A DNA stretch of 64,000 nucleotides from Arctopsyche grandis (GCF_051622035.1 NC_135355.1:33089986-33153985), one strand, 5' to 3'. Shown: positions 46,216 through 57,767, numbered from the stretch's first letter. Numbers and translations are program-made. Notes: a model not told the origin generated them from the letters alone.

Positions 46216-46660
46216 GTATTAAAATAAAAATAGTTTGTAAATAAATAGTAATAAGTTTGACATTGTTAATTGTAAATAATTCATTAGCAATTTGCTATTT
46301 AATAATAATGAATAAATAAATCACCCGAAAACGGGAATGAGTGTCATTGCAACGCAATAATTTCAAATGTGTTCGCTGCCTGCGTTTTTCTGACAAATGG
46401 GAACGTTAACGGGAATTGCATTCTTTATTATAAAACATGCCGGGTTCAGCTAGTATAATATGAAATTAAGGGAGCAAAGAGGTGTGACTAAATGTCTGTA
46501 TACAACAAAAACAAACCCCTCCAATTTTCCGCATTCCCTTATTTTGTAGGTGAAAATTAGAATAGAATTCGCTCCGTCTACTTTAGGGTCGTTTTGGGGG
46601 GGGGCCTCGTCAGAGAATTGGGTCAAGCGTAATTGAATAATTAATTGTTGTATTTATTAC

Positions 46661-46852
46661 CTGAAGTATTGCGTCGTTGAGTCTGAGCCGACCGTCTATA
46701 GTGGCTGCTCCAGCCTCTGTTAGCTTCGTAATGTATATAGAAGAGTCTCCGCGACGAGCTCCGTCGATTCCACCAGCGATGCTAAACCCCAGGCCCGCAG
46801 CACCCCTTTCCAACTGCACCTCGAAAAACTGCCATTCGCACTCGCCTGGCGA
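46661..46852 (-). CDS. dlg1: Dlg-like MAGUK, exon encoding N-terminal part of PDZ1
   Basis: The exon has 64 codons in phase 0/0. A minus-strand acceptor (GTTTACAG) precedes 46852 and a donor (CAG|GTAATA) follows 46661. The peptide runs from [17 protein letters not shown] through GLGFSIAGG and SIYITKL to [10 protein letters not shown]. This is the beta-A to beta-E half of the first Dlg PDZ domain: an arginine before GLGF (carboxylate-binding loop), SIYITKL, then a GAA...DGRL stretch. Dlg is a membrane-associated scaffold at septate junctions and synapses that binds C-terminal peptides of channels and adhesion proteins. The exon is clearly GC-richer than its flanks. The L27 exon that should lie upstream was not found in 46853-64000. 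Family identity is strong; orthologue versus paralogue is open. Confidence 0.88.
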
Positions 46853-47077
46853 CTGTAAACAAACACCTCATTAAATATTTCGGAGTGAAACGCTTTTTAC
46901 CGAATTCCTTAAAACGCACACATGCCACGTCTGCGGTTGGCTACCCGTGTCACAAAGTGGCACGCCAATTTCATCCCACTTATTTAAGGATATTAAAATA
47001 TAAATTTTTGTGTTTTCAATACTGAAACCGTTCTAGAAATAGTTTTGAAAAGGTATTGCAACATGTGTGTGTGTGTG

Positions 47078-47150
47078 TGTAAAAATCAGCTGATAACTAA
47101 AAATAAAACTATCACTGTTTGATCTGTGTACATATATTAAGCCTGTATTT
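47078..47150 (+). repeat. Repeat shared in reverse with 22668-22742
   Basis: AAATCAGCTGATAACTAAAA, CTATCACTGTTTGATCTGTG and TACATATATTAAGCCTGTAT. It lies ~70 bp upstream of a short acidic ORF. Confidence 0.68.
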
Positions 47151-47219
47151 GAATAAAGTATACAAATCGAGTAAACCTTCGAGTGTTGTTATTATTATTT
47201 TTTTTTATTACGTTTTAGT

Positions 47220-47426
47220 ATGGAGAATATGTATGACACTGATGTTGAGTATGGAACAGAGAGTAAATACGAAATCGACAGCGAATTAGAGTCTGATAGC
47301 GATAGCGATAACGACGAAAATGTCGCTCCTTCTAATATTTCTCAAACTGTAATGTCTTCTGTTGTACCTTCAACTTCTTCAAACGGGTCAATCAGCCAGC
47401 CTTCAACATCAAGAATCATAAATTAA
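47220..47426 (+). CDS. Short acidic ORF, possible transposon-protein N-terminus
   Basis: 68 codons, MENMYDTDVEYGTESKYEID then ELESDSDSDNDENVAP and a Ser/Thr-rich tail ending STSRIIN, stop. Acidic serine-rich N-termini are common in transposon proteins (piggyBac, hAT and others), and the ORF is preceded by a dispersed repeat, so a transposon origin is likely. It is flanked by a pyrimidine-rich run and TTTTAG just before the ATG, like a splice acceptor. Not recognised as a host gene. Confidence 0.3.
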   Translation: MENMYDTDVEYGTESKYEIDSELESDSDSDNDENVAPSNISQTVMSSVVPSTSSNGSISQPSTSRIIN

Positions 47427-47696
47427 AGTGTTTTATTATTTTTAAATATCGTATAATATATATTATTTGTTAATTATACGTACAAAAAATTTCCAGAAGT
47501 TTTTTTTTTACGAAAATAATGAATAGATATACATAGGTACTGTATAGCGTGCTTTATGCAAGATGCAGGTAGACGCGCGTTCCAAGAACTGTCTATACCC
47601 CCACACTGTCAAAACATTTGTGAGACAGAGCTATTTTATAAAATATCAGCATAGCACGGAAACAATAGATTCTAGCTCAGCATTGAAAGTGTTAAC

Positions 47697-48715
47697 TTAT
47701 ATGTACTGTCCCTCACAGAGGTGTCTCTTTGCTCTTCGCAAGAATGCATCCATGGTCTTAGAAGACCTGATGCACTCAGGGAGGGAGTTATACATTAGTA
47801 CACCCCTATGAAAGACACCCCCAGCTGTCTTTCTTTTTCTTACTCTACCTACAACTAAATTATTCTTATTTCTAGTGTAATGATTATGAATATCTCTATT
47901 TCTTATTCTATAATCTTTAAAATAATCGGGTAATAACTCATGATCTAACTTATAAACAAACGATAATGTGCTTAGCTTTAAACTATTATTAATACTCAAC
48001 CATCCCAATTCATCTAACATACTTCTAATACTTTTGAATCTACGAACATTCAAAATACCTCTCATAGCTTTATTTTGTAATTTTTGTATTTTCCCTGTAT
48101 CTTGGTCACTAAACAAGTTAAGCACAGTGGCACAATACACTAAATGTGGAAAAACAATTGTATTGTAGGCTAAAACTTTACTTTTTCTACTTAAAACATT
48201 TCTTAACCTACATAAAACACCAACCTTTCTAGCCATTTTTTTTTATAATATATTCAGCGTGTACCTTAAAATTCAGTCTTGAATCTATGTAAATACCTAA
48301 ATATTTAATGTTAACGACAATCTCTATTAATTTGTCACCCATTTTCACTTCACCTACGCCAGTTTTATTATTTATCCATATCATTCTTGTTTTATTAATA
48401 TTAATTTTTAATTTATTTACACACAACCATTTATTTATATTGTTCAATTCCACATTCAAAATATCACACATCTCTTTTGCATTCTTACCTAATATATATT
48501 CTAATGTATCATCCGCAAAAAGATGAATCTTACAATTATTAACTGTTTTAATAATATCGTTAATATATAAAATAAAAAGCATGGGGTATATTAGCTTCAC
48601 AAGATATTTATTTTCCTACTTTCACCCTCTGTTTTCTATTACATAAATAACACTTAAACCAATCTATATTCCTTATTCCTAGTTTATACAATTTTTTTAA
48701 CAGAATGCGGCCAGC
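47697..48715 (-). pseudogene. LINE family B: decayed reverse transcriptase C-terminal half
   Basis: Reading from 48715 down: KKLYKLGIRNIDWFKCYL (RT fingers/palm), a frameshift through PMLFILYINDII (the region after GVPQGSxLGP), then IHLFADDTLEY with the catalytic FADD, INKTRMIW and IKYLGIYIDSRLNF. A frameshift near 48230 leads into ARKVGVLCRLRNVLSRKSK, YCATVLNLFSD, KIQKLQNKAMRGIL and GRVRKRKTAGGVFHRGV, ending at a stop near 47697. This is the RT and C-terminal domain of a Jockey/CR1-group LINE. It is 5' truncated and broken at least twice. Confidence 0.88.
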
Positions 48716-48914
48716 TTTGTATGTTGGTGGAAAACTATTTGATAAATGATATTAACAATTAGATACAACATAACTTCTTATTGAATACTTATCTCACGGA
48801 TAACGCTCTGTGAAGAAATGTAGTTCTAGCTGTGAAAGATCTGACACATTTGGCCGTAAATTGATATATAGAGGCTATATGCCATTACACGAAGTTATAT
48901 TGAAATTAATATAT

Positions 48915-49270
48915 ACATATGAGAGTTAAAACTATAAATATTTATATATTAGAGATAGTGAGAACCTATAAAGCAAATTTTATAAAATATAGAGTGAAAA
49001 AAGAAAAAAGTTATAGGCGTTTAAACAATTGCAATCTGACATGGCGAAAAGTGAGAATAGTCTAAACAAACGCTGGATAAACGTCTGGCACTTTTTCGTG
49101 GGAGCGATTTCAAACGCGTCTTACACGATATTTTGAACCATCGTAATGGCGGAGGATCCATTTAGTTATATTAATGACCAAAATGACCAAAATGGCAAAG
49201 TATGAAAACGATCGGATTAGAGGCAAATTTGTTCCTGTATTGTAATCGTAAGTGAAACGTAAAGGATGTT
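48915..49270 (-). repeat. Family C repeat, full copy 3
   Basis: ATAAATATTTATATATTAGA, ATTTTATAAAATATAGAGTG, GCGTCTTACACGATATTTTG, CATCGTAATGGCGGAGGATC and GAAAACGATCGG. The reverse complement follows 22190-22530 through its whole length. Confidence 0.8.
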
Positions 49271-49274
49271 TGTA

Positions 49275-49395
49275 ATAACGTGTATTGATGACTAAAATGA
49301 GCAATATGGCAAAGTATGAAAACGATCGGATAAGAGATAAAAATGACCACTAACACGAATGCCATGTGAAACGTAAAGGAGGTATGTAAAAATGA
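49275..49395 (-). repeat. Family C repeat, partial, adjacent
   Basis: GTATTGATGACTAAAATGAG, CAAAGTATGAAAACGATCGG, ATAAGAGATAAAAATGACC and GTGAAACGTAAAGGAGGTAT. It matches 22140-22260 and lies head-to-tail with the preceding full copy. Confidence 0.75.
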
Positions 49396-49543
49396 ACGAA
49401 ATCGACAAATTGATTACTATACGTAGAACCATTTTGTATAGAGTGCATTCATGTACATATGTGTGTGTATGAACACTGCATATATCTGCAAATTCGCAAT
49501 TCCCCAAACAAACAAATACCAGATATCGGCAATTATAAGCAAC

Positions 49544-49620
49544 TAGTGTTGTGCCTGTTGATTTCAACGGGTGGCTTCGGAATGGATACACGATACACGA
49601 ATTAAAATAAAGTTACATGT
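49544..49620 (-). mobile_element. Helitron 3' end, reverse orientation
   Basis: Minus strand: CCGAAGCCACCCGTTGAAAT then CAACAGGCACAACACTAG|T. It matches the 3' end of the minisatellite Helitron at 21740-21829. Truncated by the SINE that starts at 49625. Confidence 0.75.
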
Positions 49621-49624
49621 TATT

Positions 49625-49985
49625 TATTACATTTTATACCAGGAAGGCCTTACTGGTAAACCCCAATGCGCCTTCCTGGCCAATTACAAAAAAATGCAAC
49701 ATTTTTTATTACACAAGTCGCTGAATTACGAGACACTGAAAATTCGCAAATTAACGAGACATCTATGAATTGTATATAAATTTTATTGTTCATTAATTAT
49801 AGTCATAGTGGTGACATAGTACATAAATGGGAAGGTTTTTAGGAAGGAAGAAACGATCGATTTGGAGTCACAAATATCCAAGTCAGCAGCACTACAGATA
49901 TACTCAGAAAAAATCTTTTCAATCGAGGTCAGCTCATGGGATCGAACCCGGCGCCTCTCAGTGTTAGGCAGAAGCTTAATAAAAG
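49625..49985 (-). mobile_element. tRNA-headed SINE, type-1 hairpin
   Basis: Minus strand: box B GGGTTCGATCCC near 49940, body with CCAAATCGATCGTTTCTTCC, hairpin 49679-49639 (CCAGGAAGG...CCTTCCTGG). It abuts a Helitron 3' end at 49544-49620, so one was probably inserted into the other. Confidence 0.8.
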
Positions 49986-50582
49986 TAAATGACATGCAAA
50001 ATAGAAGTAAAGGACATCACAACGTGCCTAAACATTTTGTCAATATTTTTCAAATATAAAATTAATATAACAAGTACCAAAGTTTGTCAGTAATGTCAAT
50101 TCATCATTGTTCAACAGTGATATATGTATTATCTTTTTATATGAAAATTTAGTTTTAATGATTAAAAAAGACTCATATTAAGGTTGTTTTGAAAGAAAGT
50201 TTATGCACTTAAGACGTGCTAAAAGATTTATTTCTCAAAGGTAAGCGCCTATAAAACGTGTCACGACGATGAAAATGCATTTTTATGTTTATGTTTCGAA
50301 ATTACTGCAGATTAAGTCTCGAAACTTCTTTTACGACTGTCTGTACTGTCACGTTACAATGAAAGATTAATAAATTTTTAAAACTATGTACTTGGTTAAG
50401 TAACCAAGATTTCTTCATTATTATTATTACGTTACATGTATCTTATTGTTAGATATATTCGAAAAAACTAATGATTTAATATAGAAACGGAGAATTTAAA
50501 TGAGATACGTAGAACTATTTCACTTTAACTATAGTTCTGCTGCTGATGTGTTTACCGTCGCTTACGGGGTCTATGTATATTA

Positions 50583-50722
50583 ATGACTGTCACTTGTGGA
50601 GTCGATGGTGATGACTAAAGACTGTCATTCTCGGAGTCGATGGTAATGACTAACGACTGACACTTGCGGAGTCAATGTTGATGACTACCTCTCTCGGAGT
50701 CTTGATGGTGATGACTGACTAA
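50583..50722. repeat. Minisatellite, ~40-bp unit, four copies
   Basis: Units contain ACTGTCACTTGTGGAGTCGA and TGGTGATGACTA with variation (CTTGTGG, CTCTCGG, CTTGCGG). Confidence 0.8.
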
Positions 50723-50810
50723 TTCTAACAGTAATGAGTTTATATACTCTTCTTTAAAACAATGGTGTAGAAGACACGTGTCGTACAATTTCGGTTAGTC
50801 AGTGTTTTAA

Positions 50811-50905
50811 GGTGTGCCACAAATCAATGGTTGTACTTAGTAAATGAGGTGTGCCACACATCAATGGTGTTACTTGTTAAATTAGTTGTGTCACAAATAA
50901 ATGGT
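50811..50905. repeat. Minisatellite, ~40-bp unit, about 2.5 copies
   Basis: Units contain GGTGTGCCACAAATCAATGG and TTACTTGTTAAAT variants. Different sequence from the array 90 bp upstream. Confidence 0.75.
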
Positions 50906-50957
50906 GTGTCTTATCCCTACTGGTTAGTCAACTGCATTGATAAGCGAGGTATTTACA

Positions 50958-51714
50958 TCATATATATAAAGACGGTAATCTGTGTGTGTGTGTCTTAACT
51001 CTCACCGAACATAATGAAAGAATCGATAAATTCGATAAATTCAGTTTTCGACGAGACGACTTTGTCGCGACTCGAACCGATCACCCCAAATAGCCGGAAT
51101 ATAGGTCTAAATTGAGCTAATGGTCACGTACATCACGCCAAATCCAATTCTTTATTTCGCCTTTTTTTTTTTAAACATTAATTGAAATGTTCCTTCTCGC
51201 CATATAAAAATACGTAATTTTAATAATTTCATTTAGCGAGGCTTTGAAACATTTTTTATATATTTATTTTTATCTAAATTTAAATTTAAATTTAAATTAT
51301 TTATATTTTGACGATATTCGAGAAAAAAATTGATTTCATTCACCGCGGGCGCCGGGAATCGAACCTCGGGCCCTCCGATCCAAACGAAATGTTCTCACGA
51401 GCCCACGGCGCACGCCATATCCTCGCTTAGAATACGTGTTGTAAATACACATCGTATGTATATGCACGTAATTTGTTATGTGAATAATAATATTCAACGT
51501 TACGAGGTCAATGACCGTTTGTGTATAATCGGAAAATATTACATTTTGTTAACGTTAACTTTAAGAATTGAAAATTATTACAAATAAAGAATTGAAAACT
51601 ATCTATGAGAGTCTACGAAAATAACGGTTCCGGTTCCGGATTTTTTTTTAGTTTTATACGAGTATATAATAGTTTTATACCCATGCGATGATATTTCATC
51701 GGGCTATTCACTAG
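50958..51714 (+). mobile_element. Non-autonomous Helitron, 757 bp, intact ends
   Basis: 5' A|TCATATATATAAAGACGG with GTGTGTGTGTGTCTTAACTC nearby; 3' hairpin CGATG-ATATTT-CATCG at 51686-51701, then CTAG|T at 51711. No target duplication, insertion between A and T. The interior includes a tRNA-like block at 51340-51420 (minus). No Rep or helicase coding. Confidence 0.85.
51340..51420 (-). other. tRNA-like block inside Helitron
   Basis: On the minus strand: GGCGTGCGCCGTGGGCTCG, then GAGGTTCGATTCCCGGCG (box-B-like GGTTCGATTCC) and GCCCGC. The first and last nine bases pair with one mismatch. No convincing D arm or anticodon arm, so it looks tRNA-derived rather than a functional gene. Confidence 0.45.
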
Positions 51715-53080
51715 TTTATGTATATTCATAACACTGGGTCGGGCAAGTCCTGTCATTGATAAGCGAGATACATAACAGTACATATACATATGTACATATG
51801 TATATATGTGTTTATGTATGTATGAAACGCCACGTGTACGAAATTATTTAGCAACAGATCGAACCATCCCCTCACTTATTTATGGGTAAAAATTTTTTTA
51901 AAGAAAACTCGCGTCATATATTATGTTATACCAAAATTAGTTTCAAAATTTTCCGCTCGCGTTAACAATTCAAAGTCGTGTTTTCAGAGTAGGCAGATAT
52001 GATTTACGATCCTGTGAAATTTTTCTCATCATTTAAGATAAGCGGTGCGTTGTAAAGACGCGGATCGCACAATGGCGATGACGCTTGTCACACATACATT
52101 TCCCGAGTTTGTCCTGTGAAACTTTTTAGGATATCCTCTCGGGTTGCTTGTGAATTATACTCAAAGAGAAGAAGCGAAAAAAAAACAAAGACGCAAGATA
52201 ACGTAATGAAGGAAATTTCTTACGGTCTTTTCATAGGGACTCGCTGAAAAATGTTCATTTCATTTTTTAATTGCAAAGGGCGGGGTCGTCAAATAAGAGT
52301 GAATTATAGCGAGACTTGCGAAGAATTTTAGAAAAAATCAACAAGTTAAAAAAGTACTGCACTTGACTGCACTGCATCAAAAATAATTATAGACAACTTA
52401 AAGAATAGAAGAAAGGATTAATTTAGGTAGTTTATAATACTTACATTTATATGTAATGCGGTTTAAATTGATTTTGTTTTTTTGAGATATTGTGGTCTAT
52501 TTTTCCATTCATTTGTGTAGAATGAGTCTTAAAATTAATCAATAGGCAGGTACTACCAAGTACTACTTAAAAAAAAGGGGGACATGTCTGTTTTAAATGA
52601 TCAACATCTAAAAATATATATATTTTTATTATTAACGTACAAACAATGTATATACGTATGTCATCCAACCTTACAAAATAACCAAAGTGTTCCGTCAAAA
52701 TTTCAAGATACATATTTAAAAATAATATTATTTTTAAAAATCATATTTAAGATGGGATATTAATAACATATGTTTTAGATAGATAAAATAACTTTATTGA
52801 ATAGTTTTAATCAGGATTTTTAAAAACATCAGAGTAAAACCGAATACCGGTTTAAACTTGTTTTATTAGAATATCCAAAACCAAAAACCGTATTTCTATA
52901 AATTACAGCAGGTAGACAAATAAATGAAACATGGAATATATCATAATGAACGAGATATGACTATCCGCAGGCTTAGATTATCATTGAAAGAACTATTATC
53001 ATACTGTATTAAATGGATATTACATTAATAGGCCATTCATATGAATCACATGTCATTAGAATATAATTACTTATTGTTAT
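51715..53080. other. No feature recognised
   Basis: ACATATACATATGTACATAT palindromes at 51780-51810. 51960-52330 is somewhat GC-richer and single-copy in the window; no coding frame supported. Confidence 0.45.
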
Positions 53081-53084
53081 TATA

Positions 53085-53290
53085 TACACAAATGATTTAA
53101 TTGATGCGTAAGTTAAAAAGCAATGGTCCGAGATTAGAGACTTGCGGTACACCAGACCAGAGTAGCTACGCAACAGAAAAGCTGTGATAATGTTTTTCAT
53201 GTTGATCATATTGATCAATAAGTAAAATAAATATTAAATTATAAGAAATACAAATATTAAAAGTGTAGCATTTACTTGGAAATTTTGATC
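53085..53290 (-). pseudogene. LINE family D: RT motif fragment, copy 2
   Basis: Minus-strand 53152-53103 reads GVPQVSNLGPLLFNLRIN, then a stop. It shares its flank up to about 53290 (TTACTTGGAAATTTTG) with the copy at 57835-58060. Too short to assign a clade. Confidence 0.72.
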
Positions 53291-55375
53291 AAAAAGTGTT
53301 TAGAATGATTATAAAAAAATCGATGTAAAATAGTAAAAAAAAAAATGATAGATTAACCTCATATCCAAAAACATGAAAAAAGATTTGTCAGAGTTGTAGA
53401 GTTAGGTGACATGGGGTAGTTGGGATAGCAGTCAGAATTTGAATATTTTTTAATGTCTTAACAATCCAAGTTTGGAGTATCGGGTCAGTCCATTGAGATT
53501 ATGGAAGACGCTATTTCGCTTTTGTTAGCATGAGTAATGCGTGAGGTTGGCGAGTCCTAACTAATTATATCACAGCCGGTTAAATTATGCGTAACTTTTC
53601 CACCGTAACCCCGGAAAATTTTATCAAGAAAATTTACGTCGCGGGCACCAAGTTGTCTCCTTTATCGCCGAGACGTAAACTTTTTGCCGGTAAGACGCGA
53701 GCTTATGCAAAGTATACGTATTTCTCCAGAAATTTGCATACTAATTGCAGAGCTTAAATATCAAGCACGCCTATTTGCATAGAGAAAAAACTCTTTTACC
53801 GCAACTTCCGAAGATAAGCGTAAGCTATCGGATACGTAACATGATTGATTGGCAAAATTTTCACCGTTCGAACCGTCACGTTATCATACAGAATATATTG
53901 AATAATATTGAGAGATTTACAATGTTTCCAATTTCAAGTTACCAAAGTGATTAGATTTGTTTAATTTTTCGGTAGTTGCGTTCAGCATTTTCCGGATTTC
54001 ATTTCACGGGAAACGTGTACTATGTATAAGACGCGTTTTTACCATAATCGCGTTGTCGGCCAGATTTCCTTATTTTCCCGGCAACCAGAGCTGAAAATTG
54101 AAACCGTCTGTCATTTCCGATTACAATTTTCGCTTCCGACGTGTGGTCGGCGACTACACGTTTATAAAAAAAATATGTGTTCCGTTTTTTTTTTATTATT
54201 ATTTCTAGAGGTGAAGATTGCTCTGTTTCCCTCGTTCCTATCCCATTCGCGCTTTTGACGAAATGAGTTATTTCTGTGACGAGATTCTGTTTTGCGCCTC
54301 GAGAAAATATAAAAGAAAAGCACCACAAAGCAAATACGAGTAATTCCGGTTTCGTTCTTTCCGCCGTGTTTTAGGCGATTATGGCGCCCCCTACATACCT
54401 CACCTCACACCTCTCCGGCAATTTCCTTTAGTCCTATATCTGTCCGCCTGCCTGGTAAATGTTTTTCCGAATGTTTATTGAACATGACATACGATACTTG
54501 ACTGTAATCTCAACCATTCATTTATACACAAAGCGTTTCTATTTTTACCAACGATCTTTTCGTTTTCATTCGTGAAAATTTGATTAAATATATTCGTATG
54601 TATAATATGATATGGTGGAAAAAAAAACTAATTAAAATCATGAAATAGGATTTTGTACGTAAATATCATATTTTTATTTCAAATAAGCAGAAAAATGAAA
54701 ATAAGTATAAATATTTTTTTTCTGAGAGTACTTACGAAAATATGTATATTATATATATTTGTGGGAATAAGTACTATCAAAATATTAATATAAATGTTTT
54801 TGAGACAATGATCAATAATAAATAAAATGATCAATTTTAAAAATAATTAAACACTTTTATGATCGAGTAAATGGCTTCAAGGTTTTTTTTATCATTACAT
54901 ACGTAGTTACACGGCCCAAGCCTCTTAGTTATATATTTAATTACATTAGTTTAAGCCGGGATCATAATTTTGATTGAAATCCCAATCATTGAAATCTTTT
55001 TGATTGAAATCCTAATCATGAAATCTCACACATTTTATATTTATAGTTTATATTGTCGTATATTTTTTATTGAAATTTTGGGTAAAAATGTAAGGGTTAA
55101 ATTGCCTTTTTATTTTATTTTGTAATTATTTTTTATATTTTAGTACATTAGTTTTTTTATAAACACTTATTTTTTATATATTGTCTTAATTTTATTTAGT
55201 TTTCAACTCGTTGACATTTTTCAATTTTGGATAAAGAATGTACATTACACAGGGTTGCATCGAAAAGCCTAGAACGTCTTTTTGTTTGTCTCTAGAAGTT
55301 TTTAAAAACTTTTTTTATGAATCATTAATTGTTCTTCAAATTGGTTTTTTTATTTTTATCTCATAGAACATGAAC
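53291..55375. other. Mostly single-copy sequence, no gene recognised
   Basis: 53510-54480 is among the least AT-rich and least repetitive non-coding stretches in the window. It could hold an untranslated exon or regulatory DNA of dlg; no splice-bounded coding frame was found. 54480-55375 is AT-rich. Confidence 0.4.
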
Positions 55376-55758
55376 ACTCGTCTTTACAGATCGCTCGAAA
55401 ACGACAAGTGTACTTACTTAAACAAATACATTACAATACAATAAATATACATAAGCATTTTATTCAATGCGAATTCATACATCTATAAATAATTTTTTGC
55501 AGCATTTTGTTATCAAATTGACGAACAAATGGACGCTGAATAACTTGAGATTACCACGAGAGATACGATACGAGATAGATTACCATGAACCGTTTCAATG
55601 AAAATCAGAAAAAAATTGGTAAAAATGATAACAAACGATCAACCGGGAGTCACAAACCAAGGTCTGGCCAACAGCGGTACTATAGTGGGACTCGAACCCG
55701 TGACCACTTTGCTCGAAAGTATAATATGCTAACTACCACTAGTCCACGCCGCTGGTTA
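55376..55758 (-). mobile_element. tRNA-headed SINE, type-2 hairpin
   Basis: Minus strand head ACCAGCGGCGTGGACTAGTG at 55757, box B GGGTTCGAGTCCC, body with TTGATCGTTTGTTATC and TTCATTGAAACGGTTC, hairpin 55410-55376 with CGAGCGATCTGTAAAG in its 3' side. Confidence 0.85.
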
Positions 55759-57320
55759 AAAAACGTTTATTATGATGATGTCGAAAATATATATTTTTTT
55801 GTTTAAAGTTTTGAAGATTTGAATAAAATAGATTCTTTTATACACATAAACTTTTTAAAATACATATGTATATACTTTTTATTGTAGCCAATATATTCGA
55901 AAAACACTTAAATATTGGAACGATAAACTTAAGACATGCGTATAATTTACTACACGATTGTTAAGAGCTTATGCTCATGCTAGTTGAATCGATGTTATGA
56001 CTGGTTGACGGAGTCTGATGATTTGAGTGACTCTCGTGCCTCGCGCATGGTTTATATATAAAATCTGATGATGTCAGTGTTTTTATTATAGCGATTAGAT
56101 TTACTTATTGCTTTTATGGTTTTATATAATTTTCTATATATACATATATCTAAAATTAGATCAAGACAGGGTATAGCGGCAAGGGATACATATAATATGA
56201 TTTTTCAATTATAAAAGCTTGTTCATAGTATTTGTTTTTTATTATTATTTTTTTTTTTTTGTTACTTGTAGTGATGAGAATCCGCCTATCCGATAAACGT
56301 CCCGTCGATGATTCACGAAGCTGGCGAAAAGCTTGAAAGTGTGCGCGAAATCACACGGAGACGTGTTTTTTATGACTGTAGGCGACGGGACGGGAGGGTG
56401 TGAAAAAGAAGGGTTGTCTTCCAGAATTCCAGAAGAAGGGGAGTTTGTTTATTGGCGCCAGGGCAGATTAATATCTGAGAGTCAAGTTGGCGAGGCCGAG
56501 TCGAGGATCATTTGGCGTCATATGGTTAGACGCTTCCGCCAGTTTTCTCGCCTCTTCTAACGCCCCCGAGATAAGGATATATTTATTTTTATAACACCCC
56601 ATAAATCGCATAGAGGGCGGCCCGGATAAAACGGAGGTCCTCGGATGGATCTTTCTGACTTTGAACTTTTTATTTGTCCGTGTTCCCGTTTTACGATGGC
56701 AACTCTTGCGTGAATTATGGATGCGTAATGGCTGCCAGGGACGAGACAACGATACCAGTACAATTTCATCCCTTATGGTATCGTCTTCGTTTCTTATTTT
56801 TTTTATTCGTTTTACCCCCCTTCTAATGCAAGGGCATTCGTCTTTTACTGCTTTACGTGGGGGTGGTCCATACATGGAAATGCTGTAAAGTATTTGGAAG
56901 CTTTCTGAATTATACGCGCCTTACAAATTCGCGTACGAGTAATTTTACAGCGCACTCAAATGCCGTTTCGTAGCTTACGGCATAACAGTTCAAAGAAATA
57001 AATGTGGAATTCAAATGAGACTGGCACTATTCAAAGAAAACAAATGTTTTCAAAGGGTGTATATAAAAACAAAATAATTATGATAAGAAGTAACACTTTT
57101 AGGGGTATCCCTCCGGAGGGCAACTAAGAAAGATTTATACTTGTTGTGTGCTAAATGTTGTGAAGGAGACACGCAAAATTGCGTGTTTTCTCCAAAACAA
57201 CAACCAGTTCATAAGCATTAGATAATTATTAATTTACATTCCTCCCCCGAGATTAATAAAATTCAATTACTCAATAAAAACAAAACACGCAATTCACCAA
57301 ACAGCGTTCTCTTCATAATA
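55759..57320. other. No gene recognised
   Basis: 56280-57000 is less AT-rich and unrepeated. A 135-codon minus-strand frame (56875-56468) is open but has no recognisable domain. Confidence 0.4.
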
Positions 57321-57322
57321 CG

Positions 57323-57324
<2 letters not shown>

Positions 57325-57409
<85 letters not shown>
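57325..57409. repeat. (TA)n microsatellite
   Basis: About 85 bp of uninterrupted TA. Confidence 0.95.
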
Positions 57410-57413
<4 letters not shown>

Positions 57414-57767
57414 TACAAACTGCTGCAAGTTTGTACCTACATAATACGAATATAATAAGCTATTATTTTATAAGGTATATTTAATAACGAATTTGCGGTT
57501 TGGATGGTGTTCCAATCGGTGTTTGCCAACAGATGACAAGTCATTTATTAAGATGGACTTTGTGAATATTAATTTTAAGCAATTTCAAGCTCTCTCTTAT
57601 CGCATGTATTTTTAAATTAATTTAACGAAAAACAGTGAATAATCCTTTTTTTATTTTAATAATAGAATGATATGTACATATGAACATTTTATATAACTTT
57701 ACATTTTTATATCTACAACCAGTAATTTTATGTTGTAAAAATATACTAAAAAAATTATAATTTACAG

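Larger units (their letters stand above)
45259..46453 (+). mobile_element. Helitron interrupted by a LINE fragment, itself interrupted by another Helitron
   Basis: The outer 5' part (about 45259-45362) contains AATGTCTGTCTGTGTGTCTC, CTGAACCGATTACGATGGAA and TTTCAGGATTTGTTGTAT. The outer 3' part (about 46323-46453) contains AACGGGAATGAGTGTCATTG and ends GCCGGGTTCAGCTAG|T. Together they align to the complete inner Helitron 45922-46215. Between them lie the LINE family B fragment and its A-rich tail. Confidence 0.75.
27580..46852 (-). other. dlg1: Partial dlg locus: seven exons and six introns
   Basis: The seven exons sum to 1055 coding bases and give one continuous frame: PDZ1, PDZ2, linker, PDZ3, start of SH3 linker. 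Intron sizes from 5' to 3' are about 7.7 kb, 2.0 kb, 77 bp, 159 bp, 1.4 kb and 6.9 kb. The large introns carry nearly all the mobile elements, whereas 36226-36874 is compact. The sequence is more diverged in PDZ3 and in inter-strand loops than I would expect of a single-copy insect dlg1, so a Dlg paralogue is possible. No stop codons or frameshifts occur in the exons, and splice signals are canonical, arguing against a pseudogene. Confidence 0.82.

Noticed and set aside
46677..46874. Plus-strand ORF over the PDZ1 exon
   Set aside because: Antisense of the dlg PDZ1 exon, with no domain of its own.
56468..56875. 135-codon minus-strand ORF as an upstream dlg exon
   Set aside because: No L27-like pattern and no convincing splice boundaries in phase; the region is merely less AT-rich.
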